Shown in pieces: positions 54,669-62,308 of a stretch of 64,000 nucleotides of DNA (position 1 is the first letter of the stretch; every line of letters starts with the position of its first letter). The notes beneath the pieces were generated by a model. The model did not search any database. It was given only the letters and a program-made list of their open reading frames with translations, and was not told where the DNA came from. A program made the translations under genes and the position numbers. Origin of the DNA: Sipunculus nudus (Eukaryota; Annelida; Sipuncula; Golfingiida; Sipunculidae); NCBI GenBank assembly GCA_026874595.1, contig JAPPUL010000069.1, forward strand, positions 312,001 through 376,000, read 5' to 3'.

Positions 54669-56150
54669 CTAAAGCTCTATCGCATTGCTTATTAATTGAT
54701 GTACTCCCCCCACCATCTCGCGAGGAATGTCATAATATGGCAGCACTGTTGTAAACTGGGCCTTGCATATTGCGCATATCATTGCCATATAATTTACCCC
54801 TTCACGCTCCATAACCTGCTTTAATGCCGTTACTCGCGGCAAGGCTCCTTGTACTCTAAGATCCATTATCTCTTCACTCAATAAGCCCCCTCCTCCACCG
54901 CAGCAGAATGTCTTTTCGTGTGTTGTTTCCGGATCCATCTCTACAAACTTGTTGCATGATGCCTTTATTAACGCTCGCGGATACTCAAACTGTCCACCCG
55001 GCCTCTCTCCCATCCTTGAGGCCCGTGCTACATTACATGAATCATGCATCGTTACTACATATTCATCATTCCTTTCCTTATCAAGTTTAAAGGCTCCTTT
55101 TTTAAGCAAGTCATACGAATACTCGCATATGTGAGTCGGCGTTGAGTATTCAGGATCCAGATAGTCAAAGGGACCTATTAATGTATTCCAATAGCTATAT
55201 CCCACCCGCCATGCATGCCCGCATTCGCCTACTATTATCCGCTTTACTTTAAATTCTCGCGCTATCTTATCTATCCTTTCCGCTACCGATTTTAAATGTT
55301 CTACTGTCCCTAAAAATAAACCAAAATTAGCAAACTCTGAGGCATATGAACTCAAGGTCCAGCTTATTCCTGCTTTATGAAACACTTTCGCATAGCCCAT
55401 TAAACCCAGTATGTGTGGCTCTGAGAACAAGTCTGCTGAGGGCGTTACCAATAAAACATCTGCTCCCTCCTTATCAAGTGGGATCTTTATATCTTTTCCC
55501 GTCTCCTCTTTTAAATCCTCCTCCAGCACCTCTATTGTCCCTTCAAGCGCCGGCTGTGGTATCCCTAAATTGTTACCTACTGTTTCTACCTTCCCCAGTA
55601 TCTCAAGTGTATATTTTTGCCCTACTCCTATCGTATTCATTATCTCGCGACTTGCCATCGTTATCTCTGCTGTGTCTATCCCATACGGACAAAATACTGA
55701 GCACCTTCTGCATTCTGAACATTGATAAAAATATGAATACCATTCCTCAAGCAAGTCTTCTGTTAAATCCGACGCTCCTGCCCATTTGCCAAATATCTTT
55801 CCCGCTAGTGTATAGTATTTTCTATATACCTTCCTAAGCAGATCCTGTCGCGCTACCGGCATGTTCTTTGGATCTCCTGTCCCCAAAAAATAATGGCATT
55901 TATCTGTGCATGCACCACATTTTACACATATATCAAGAAAAACTCGCAAAGACTTCCGCTCATTTAAAAGCTCTCCTAACTTAAATATTGCTTTCTCTTT
56001 CCAATCTGATGGCCGCTCCTCAGGCAAACCAAATGCCGCTAAGTGTTTATCCTTTGCGGGATGACACTTATAATGAGATGTTGCTCCCTCTTCTATCTTC
56101 GGTATCTCTATTTTTTCATGCACCTCAGGTATATTTGTTGGCTTTGCCAT
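54669..56150 (-). CDS. dsrK: DsrK, heterodisulfide-reductase-like subunit
   Basis: The 493-residue cytoplasmic subunit acts on the DsrC trisulfide or disulfide. Two 4Fe-4S motifs are visible: CVKCGACTDKCHYFLG (about residue 74) and CSECRRCSVFCPYGI. The C-terminal CCG-type catalytic site consists of CGHAWRVGYSYW, HDSCNVARASRMGERPGG and FCCGGGGGLLSEEI, for the noncubane cluster. Its start is 10 bases after the dsrM stop, with GGAG at the join, so they are co-translated. Confidence 0.96.
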   Translation of the reverse strand: MAKPTNIPEVHEKIEIPKIEEGATSHYKCHPAKDKHLAAFGLPEERPSDWKEKAIFKLGELLNERKSLRVFLDICVKCGACTDKCHYFLGTGDPKNMPVARQDLLRKVYRKYYTLAGKIFGKWAGASDLTEDLLEEWYSYFYQCSECRRCSVFCPYGIDTAEITMASREIMNTIGVGQKYTLEILGKVETVGNNLGIPQPALEGTIEVLEEDLKEETGKDIKIPLDKEGADVLLVTPSADLFSEPHILGLMGYAKVFHKAGISWTLSSYASEFANFGLFLGTVEHLKSVAERIDKIAREFKVKRIIVGECGHAWRVGYSYWNTLIGPFDYLDPEYSTPTHICEYSYDLLKKGAFKLDKERNDEYVVTMHDSCNVARASRMGERPGGQFEYPRALIKASCNKFVEMDPETTHEKTFCCGGGGGLLSEEIMDLRVQGALPRVTALKQVMEREGVNYMAMICAICKAQFTTVLPYYDIPREMVGGVHQLISNAIEL

Positions 56151-56160
56151 ATCCCTACTC

Positions 56161-56907
56161 CTATTCTTTTGTTTTGTCTTTGGTTTTTGATTCTTTGCTA
56201 AGCCCTTCGTAACCCCCTGGCAACTTATGCTGTTTCTCGCGAGGATTGTCTATTTGATTAAACGATGGACTAAAAAAAATCCCTACTGCGTGCATTAGCT
56301 TACTAAAGGGAAAGTACACCAACAACAGCAAGATTAAAAGAAAATGTATATAGAAGGTTGTATTAGCTGGGAAACTTTGTGGACTAAACATAAATATACC
56401 TTTTACAAAGAGCTTTACCTCAAGTACATTTACACGATCCATGAATTTTAACCATACCCCGCTTAACGCTATCCCTAACAATAAAAATAATGCGAAATAA
56501 TCACTTAAGGCCGATATGTAGCGTACTCTGTCAACAAATATTCTCCGGCCAAGCAAGTACAATAACGGGAAACTAAGACCAAGTCCTGCATAAATACCAA
56601 ACTTTTGTACCATCAAAACTAGTTCAGGTACCGGGTCTAGAAAGTATCTTAGATGCCTTAGCAACACTAATAACAAAAATATGTGGAATATATAGCCACC
56701 AAACCATATCCATTTGTTGCTTTTAAATAAGCTTCGGAAAAATAATACCTCTGCGCTTAGCCGTCCTCCCACTCCAACCCCGCTCACTGGCGCCGGCGTT
56801 ATCGGTATCTTAAAGGGGGCCGGCGTCTTTGCATATATCCATACTTTATAAACAAACCCTATCACAAATACTGCCACCGCTACATACGTCAACATCACCA
56901 TTATCAT
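56161..56907 (-). CDS. dsrM: DsrM, membrane cytochrome b subunit
   Basis: The 248-residue NarI-like protein has about six transmembrane helices. Heme-b histidines are likely in YIFHIFLLLVLLRHLRYF and FYIHFLLILLLL; the end is a short charged cytoplasmic tail. It takes electrons from or gives them to menaquinone and works with DsrK. Its length is at the short end of the family. The dsrC gene lies 242 bases upstream across two minisatellites. Confidence 0.92.
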   Translation of the reverse strand: MIMVMLTYVAVAVFVIGFVYKVWIYAKTPAPFKIPITPAPVSGVGVGGRLSAEVLFFRSLFKSNKWIWFGGYIFHIFLLLVLLRHLRYFLDPVPELVLMVQKFGIYAGLGLSFPLLYLLGRRIFVDRVRYISALSDYFALFLLLGIALSGVWLKFMDRVNVLEVKLFVKGIFMFSPQSFPANTTFYIHFLLILLLLVYFPFSKLMHAVGIFFSPSFNQIDNPREKQHKLPGGYEGLSKESKTKDKTKE

Positions 56908-56956
56908 ATAGCCTATCCTTTTACATTGTTTATATGTTATATGCTTTATTGCACGT

Positions 56957-57026
56957 CCTTACCCCTTTCTCGCCATTTCTTACCCCTTTCTCGCCCCTTT
57001 CTTACCCCTTTCTCGCCATTTCTCAC
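56957..57026. repeat. 21-bp minisatellite between dsrC and dsrM
   Basis: About three units of TTACCCCTTTCTCGCCATTTC (one with CCC in place of CAT). The dsrM coding strand is purine-rich. Confidence 0.85.
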
Positions 57027-57090
57027 CTTTATGACCCTCTTCAAGCCAAACAATCAACGCCTTCTCTTTATTTTTTGCTCCTTCCTAATC

Positions 57091-57170
57091 ACAACCTGTT
57101 CTATACACAACCTGTTCTATACACAACCTGTTCTATACACAACCTGTTCTATACACAACCTGTTGGCTTT
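57091..57170. repeat. Five 16-bp copies of the dsrC stop-codon region
   Basis: ACAACCTGTTCTATAC begins at 57091, 57107, 57123, 57139 and 57155. The last copy is inside dsrC: on the minus strand it reads ACA GGT TGT GTA TAG, the terminal Thr-Gly-Cys-Val-stop. The other four are downstream of the stop. Confidence 0.95.
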
Positions 57171-57484
57171 GGTAATCCTGCTATCTTACACGCCTGTTTT
57201 GCCGGACCACCAGGATACAACTTATATAAATACTTTGTATTACCTTTATCTGGACCAAGCTTTTTGCCTATTGCCTTCGTTAAGATTCTTATCATTGGCG
57301 CTATCTTATATTCTTCATAATACTCTTTAAGAAAATTGATGACCTCCCAATGCGCTTCTGTCATGTCTATCCCCTCAAGCTCTGCTATGTGTTTTGCTAC
57401 ATCATCATCCCAATCTTCTACGTTTTCTAAAAAACCATCCTCGTCCACTGCCAATGTCCTGCCTGATACTTCTATTGCTGCCAT
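57149..57484 (-). CDS. dsrC: DsrC, sulfur-carrier protein
   Basis: The 111-residue protein is the physiological partner of dissimilatory sulfite reductase and DsrMK. It has both redox cysteines: Cys99 in PAKQACKIAG and penultimate Cys110 in PKPTGCV, which form the trisulfide/disulfide. WDDDVAKHIAELEGIDMTEA and HWEVINFLKEYYEEY are typical. The two-Cys arm separates true DsrC from single-Cys TusE. A strong AAGGAGG ribosome binding site precedes the ATG. It is first in the dsr row. Its final codons are tandemly duplicated downstream. Confidence 0.97.
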   Translation of the reverse strand: MAAIEVSGRTLAVDEDGFLENVEDWDDDVAKHIAELEGIDMTEAHWEVINFLKEYYEEYKIAPMIRILTKAIGKKLGPDKGNTKYLYKLYPGGPAKQACKIAGLPKPTGCV

Positions 57485-57761
57485 ATACCCTCCTTTTTTA
57501 ACCTTTTTTGCTTATTTAAAGATACTTCTTACATTTGTATATAAATATATATACTTTATATTTACTAGCCAAATATAAAATCCAAACATTAAACTTCTAC
57601 TAGCCTAATAACCATCGAATATACAGCCCATAAGCTTTATTACTAACAAGTTTTTGCCCCACTTAGTTCCCATTTAATTATTTTTTTACCTCTTACTCCC
57701 TCTTACTCCCTCTTACCTTGCTGCTCTTCCTTCTCTTAATCTTTATAATCTTATAGCTTTA

Positions 57762-58628
57762 CTATATCTCTCCCTCAAATACTAGCTCCGCTGGGCCCTT
57801 TAAATATATATCCCCCCCCCCATCTGCCTCCAGTAGCACCATCCCACCTTTTAGATGATTTCTAACTCGTCTGTCTAATATCTTATTTTCTATCCCAGCT
57901 CCAAGTACTGCACATGCTCCCGTCCCGCAAGCAAGCGTTTCTCCACTGCCACGCTCCCACGTCCTTTGTCTTACCTCTTGCCGACTTATTACCTCCACTA
58001 TCTCTACATTTATTCTATTTGGAAATATCTTGTGATGCTCAAGCTCCTTGCCATACCTCTCAAGCTCAAATCTATCTAAACTCTCTGCTCCATCCAGGAA
58101 TATTACACAATGTGGATTGCCCATCGATACCCCTGTGAACTTAAATACTCGATCCAATACCTCTATATCCTCATTTATTACTCGCCCGCTATAGCCAAGC
58201 ACCGGTATCTTCTCCGCTCTGAATTCTGCCTTCCCCATGTTTATCTGTACATTCCCTACCTTACCCCCACCCGCATTACCCCCACCACCATCTACATCCC
58301 CCAAAAGCTCTACCCTAACATTGCATACATTCCCTCCCGTTTCTATCTCAAATTCCTTCTTCTTCGTTAGTTTATTATCATAAAGATATTTTGCAACGCA
58401 TCTTAGCCCATTACCGCATGTCTCCGCCTTGCTGCCATCTGCATTGTACATCTCCATCTCAAATTCACAAAGTCGCCCAGGCTTTATTAATATTAATCCG
58501 TCTGCCCCTATCCCAAAATTACGATCACTAAGCTTTATTGCTAAGTCTCTCGGGTTTTTTACCCGTTCTCTAAAACAGTTTATATAGATATAATCATTGC
58601 CTAATCCATGCATCTTTGTAAATTTCAT
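57762..58628 (-). CDS. dapF: Diaminopimelate epimerase
   Basis: The 288-residue PLP-independent epimerase makes meso-DAP for lysine and peptidoglycan. The two catalytic cysteines are present: Cys71 in ETCGNGLRC and Cys234 in TLACGTGAC. FTKMHGLGNDYIYI and NPHCVIFLDG are conserved. A Gly-rich insert (about residues 111-126) is unusual in this family and matches the low-complexity tendency of the window. It is 277 bases from dsrC on the same strand. Confidence 0.96.
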   Translation of the reverse strand: MKFTKMHGLGNDYIYINCFRERVKNPRDLAIKLSDRNFGIGADGLILIKPGRLCEFEMEMYNADGSKAETCGNGLRCVAKYLYDNKLTKKKEFEIETGGNVCNVRVELLGDVDGGGGNAGGGKVGNVQINMGKAEFRAEKIPVLGYSGRVINEDIEVLDRVFKFTGVSMGNPHCVIFLDGAESLDRFELERYGKELEHHKIFPNRINVEIVEVISRQEVRQRTWERGSGETLACGTGACAVLGAGIENKILDRRVRNHLKGGMVLLEADGGGDIYLKGPAELVFEGEI

Positions 58629-58743
58629 CTCTTAACCTATATCTATATTTTAAACCAAGCTTTTATTTATTGTATTTATTCTTTATATTAAAACTTATAT
58701 AGAGAAGCCATAATGTATAATTTAAGCTAGTTTAATATAACGA

Positions 58744-59508
58744 CTATTTAAGCAGTACTTCTTTTGCCAAAAACTTATTTATTGACTCTTTTGTATCTCT
58801 TATCTCTACCTTAAACACTTCCTCGTCTATGTCCCGAAGCCCATATAACGCTTCCTCGTATTTGTCATTAAGCATTATACATTTGTCCTCTGTCTCCTCT
58901 ATAAATAGTAATAACTCCTCTTCACTTCGACCCTTCAATAACTCCTTTGTCTTGAAAAAACTTTCATTTAACTCTTCTAAGGTTTGCTTTATTTCATCGC
59001 CTAGTGCCTGCTTCTTCTTCGGTATCCGACGACCACTTCCTAGCCTCCTTATAACCAAAAATATCACTATCAGCAATATCCCGCTCCCGCCAAGTAATCC
59101 TACATATATCCCAACCCCCTCCGCTTCGTATCTTGATAACAACGCTTGGGCATCGTTTACCGACTTTAATGTCTTTAAATAACTTTTATGATCCTCTGCA
59201 TATGCTTCTATTTTAAGCGCTTCTGTTAATATCATCTTCGCTCTTGTTAAATCTGTACCTGCTTTTCGATAACTGCCATCTCCAAAATGTTTTAACCCGC
59301 GCCTTAAATAACTTTCTGATATATAATAAACTGCTCTCCTTTGCCCTTCCTTCTCATTTAAAGACTTTGTAAAATCCTCTATAGCTTTGTCATAATCTTT
59401 AATTATATATGCCTCATACCCGCTCTCATAATAACTGCCCCACATCTGGGCTGCCATACAAAGTAGTATTAGTATTTGGATAGGAAATAATATCTTTATA
59501 TTGCTCAT
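58744..59508 (-). CDS. TPR protein with signal peptide and central transmembrane helix
   Basis: The 254-residue protein has an N-terminal signal (ILILLCMAAQMWG). TPR-like helices follow (ESGYEAYIIKDYDKAIEDFT; GLKHFGDGSYRKAGTDLTRAK), then a transmembrane helix at about 132-153 (YVGLLGGSGILLIVIFLVIRR) and a cytoplasmic coiled-coil half (KQTLEELNESFFKTKELL). This places TPRs in the periplasm and a helical tail in the cytoplasm. Function unknown. AGGG precedes the ATG. It lies 115 bases upstream of dapF on the same strand. Confidence 0.7.
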   Translation of the reverse strand: MSNIKILFPIQILILLCMAAQMWGSYYESGYEAYIIKDYDKAIEDFTKSLNEKEGQRRAVYYISESYLRRGLKHFGDGSYRKAGTDLTRAKMILTEALKIEAYAEDHKSYLKTLKSVNDAQALLSRYEAEGVGIYVGLLGGSGILLIVIFLVIRRLGSGRRIPKKKQALGDEIKQTLEELNESFFKTKELLKGRSEEELLLFIEETEDKCIMLNDKYEEALYGLRDIDEEVFKVEIRDTKESINKFLAKEVLLK

Positions 59509-59846
59509 ATAAACCCTGCACTCTATTGGCTTATTTAAAACATTACTTTAACTAGCTTATAATGCTTTGTAGTATAATGCTTTTTTAATTAAGATAATAT
59601 ATTATCGTTTTATAGCTGTATAAATATTTTTATTAACTTGCATTTAAGGGATACTTTGTTATCTTGTATATTTTTCGTTTTACCATGGTCCACATAATTA
59701 GGGTCGTCTCGTTAAATCTTATTATTAAACTTTTATATCCTCTAGCTGGATATTCTTTTTTTTGGCTTTTACTTTACTTAAAAAAAGCAAGTAAATATAT
59801 ATTATTTTTTATTTTAAAACACTTATAATGAAGGAGGCTTTAGCTT
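59509..59846. other. 338-base divergent intergenic region
   Basis: No gene is visible. The AT-rich stretch must carry promoters for the TPR gene and the aminotransferase. Only the aminotransferase ribosome binding site (AAGGAGG, about 59831) is clear. Confidence 0.55.
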
Positions 59847-61013
59847 ATGTTAAAGGACTTTTTAATTTCTCCAGGACCTACTCAGGTTCCACATGACATA
59901 TTGGCAGCGATGGCACAGCCTTTATATCATCATAGAACACCCAAATTCAGTTCCGTGCTTGTCAATACGATTGACTTACTGAAACAACTTTATAGCACAA
60001 AAGAAGAGGTATATATATTATCTTCAAGCGGGACGGGAGGTATGGAGGCGGCTGTCGTTAATACTTTGTCGCCAGGAGACAAGGCTATTGTTGTTCGTGC
60101 TGGGAAGTTTGGTGAGCGGTGGGGTGATATTTGTGAGGCTTATAACGTAAGACCTTTTTATATAGACGTTAATTGGGGTTCTTCGGTCTCTCTTTCTGCT
60201 ATTAAAAATGCGTTTGCCCAAAACCCTGATGCTAAGGCTTTGTTTATTCAATATTGTGAAACCTCAACTGGTGCGCAAAACCCTGTTAAGGAGATTGCTT
60301 CTTTTGTCAAAGATACTGGTGCTATTTTTGTTGTTGATGCCATTACGGCTCTTGGTGTTAGCGAGTGCCCTGTTGATGAATGGAATATTGACATTGCTGT
60401 TTGCGGTTCCCAGAAGTCTTTAATGCTTCCGCCGGGTCTTGCGTTCATATCCTTTTCTGAGAAAGCACGTGAGCTTTCCAAGTCATCAACTTTACCTAAA
60501 CTATATTTTGATCTAAAACAGGAGAGAAAAGCTCTTAAAAATAATACTACAGCATGGACTCCCGCTGTTTCACTTATTATTGGACTAAATCGTGCTTTAA
60601 ATCGTATAGTTTTGGAGGAGGGTTTAAATAATGTAATTGCTCGGCACGCTCTCATTGCTGATGCAACCCGTAAGGGAGTTGGGGCTTTAGGACTTGAACT
60701 TTTTGCAGATAATCCTGCTAACTCTGTAACATCTGTTAAAGTGCCTGAGGGTATTGACGGAGCTAAGATACCAAAGCTTATGAGAGATAAATATGGTGTT
60801 GCTATTGCTGGAGGGCAGTCTTCTTTAAAGGGTAAGATATTTCGTATTGGGCACCTTGGTTATATCGAGAAAAGTGATTTGGCTATCGCCTTTCAGGCCC
60901 TAGAATTTACACTAAAAGACCTTGGCTATGAATTTACTTGGGGAGCTTCCCTAAAAGCTGTTCAAACTGCACTTTATGATATATACAAGAATATTCCTAT
61001 AAGGACTAACTAA
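59847..61013 (+). CDS. Class V aminotransferase (serine/alanine-glyoxylate type)
   Basis: The 388-residue PLP enzyme resembles alanine-glyoxylate, serine-glyoxylate and serine-pyruvate aminotransferases. FLISPGPTQVPHDILAAM and LYHHRTPKFSSVL open the family pattern. SSSGTGGMEAAVVN binds PLP phosphate, VDAITALGVSECPVDEW holds the cofactor Asp and CGSQKSLMLPPGLAFI the Schiff-base Lys. It can also act as the (S)-ureidoglycine or cysteine-type transaminase; substrate is not fixed by sequence. AAGGAGG precedes the ATG. Its last three codons fall in the 149-base array. Codons mainly end in T. Confidence 0.92.
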   Translation: MLKDFLISPGPTQVPHDILAAMAQPLYHHRTPKFSSVLVNTIDLLKQLYSTKEEVYILSSSGTGGMEAAVVNTLSPGDKAIVVRAGKFGERWGDICEAYNVRPFYIDVNWGSSVSLSAIKNAFAQNPDAKALFIQYCETSTGAQNPVKEIASFVKDTGAIFVVDAITALGVSECPVDEWNIDIAVCGSQKSLMLPPGLAFISFSEKARELSKSSTLPKLYFDLKQERKALKNNTTAWTPAVSLIIGLNRALNRIVLEEGLNNVIARHALIADATRKGVGALGLELFADNPANSVTSVKVPEGIDGAKIPKLMRDKYGVAIAGGQSSLKGKIFRIGHLGYIEKSDLAIAFQALEFTLKDLGYEFTWGASLKAVQTALYDIYKNIPIRTN

Positions 61014-62308
61014 GTTAGTATTTTTACCTAACCTGTGTTTCTAAGGCCGGATGCTATACAGTTTATACTGTTTGCAAGCATCCGGAAGTGTATATCGTCG
61101 CTTGCAAAATCATTATCCGTATAATCTCCTCTTCGTTTCAAATAAATCAAAGGACTAACTAAGTTAGTATTTTTACCTAACCTGTGTTTCTAAGGCCGGA
61201 TGCTATACAGTTTATACTGTTTGCAAGCATCCGGAAGTGTATATCGTCGCTTGCAAAATCATTATCCGTATAATCTCCTCTTCGTTTCAAATAAATCAAA
61301 GGACTAGCTAAGTTAGTATTTTTACCTAACCTGTGTTTCTAAGGCCGGATGCTATACAGTTTATACTGTTTGCAAGCATCCGGAAGTGTATATCGTCACT
61401 TGCAAAATCATTATCCGTATAATCTCCTCTTCGTTTCAAATAAATCAAAGGACTAGCTAAGTTAGTATTTTTACCTAACCTGTGTTTCTAAGGCCGGATG
61501 CTATACAGTTTATACTGTTTGCAAGCATCCGGAAGTGTATATCGTCGCTTGCCACATCATTATCCGTATAATCTCCTCTTCGTTTCAAATAAATCAAAGG
61601 ACTAACTAAGTTAGTATTTTTACCTAACCTGTGTTTCTAAGGCCGGATGCTATACAGTTTATACTGTTTGCAAGCATCCGGAAGTGTATATCGTCGCTTG
61701 CAAAATCATTATCCGTATAATCTCCTCTTCGTTTCAAATAAATCAAAGGACTAACTAAGTTAGTATTTTTACCTAACCTGTGTTTCTAAGGCCGGATGCT
61801 ATACAGTTTATACTGTTTGCAAGCATCCGGAAGTGTATATCGTCACTTGCAAAATCATTATCCGTATAATCTCCTCTTCGTTTCAAATAAATCAAAGGAC
61901 TAACTAAGTTAGTATTTTTACCTAACCTGTGTTTCTAAGGCCGGATGCTATACAGTTTATACTGTTTGCAAGCATCCGGAAGTGTATATCGTCACTTGCA
62001 AAATCATTATCCGTATAATCTCCTCTTCGTTTCAAATAAATCAAAGGACTAGCTAAGTTAGTATTTTTACCTAACCTGTGTTTCTAAGGCCGGATGCTAT
62101 ACAGTTTATACTGTTTGCAAGCATCCGGAAGTGTATATCGTCACTTGCAAAATCATTATCCGTATAATCTCCTCTTCGTTTCAAATAAATCAAAGGACTA
62201 ACTAAGTTAGTATTTTTACCTAACCTGTGTTTCTAAGGCCGGATGCTATACAGTTTATACTGTTTGCAAGCATCCGGAAGTGTATATCGTCACTTGCAAA
62301 ATCATTAT
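61001..62308. repeat. Nine tandem 149-bp units between two convergent gene ends
   Basis: AAGGACTA starts units at 61001, 61150, 61299, 61448, 61597, 61746, 61895, 62044 and 62193: an exact 149-base period. The first unit begins in the last three codons of the aminotransferase gene; the ninth, partial one contains the last 29 codons and stop of ppc. Units differ by only a few bases (CTAAC/CTAGC, GTCGCTT/GTCACTT, one GCCACATC). Each contains a GGATGC...GCATCC hairpin around ACAGTTTATACTGT and a GTTAG...CTAAC hairpin with a T-rich loop. There are no spacers, so this is not CRISPR. It fills the whole gene-free interval 61014-62219. Confidence 0.97.

Noticed and set aside
61001-62308. CRISPR array
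   Set aside because: The regular 149-base period has no unique spacers; units are near-identical throughout and include the ends of the flanking genes.
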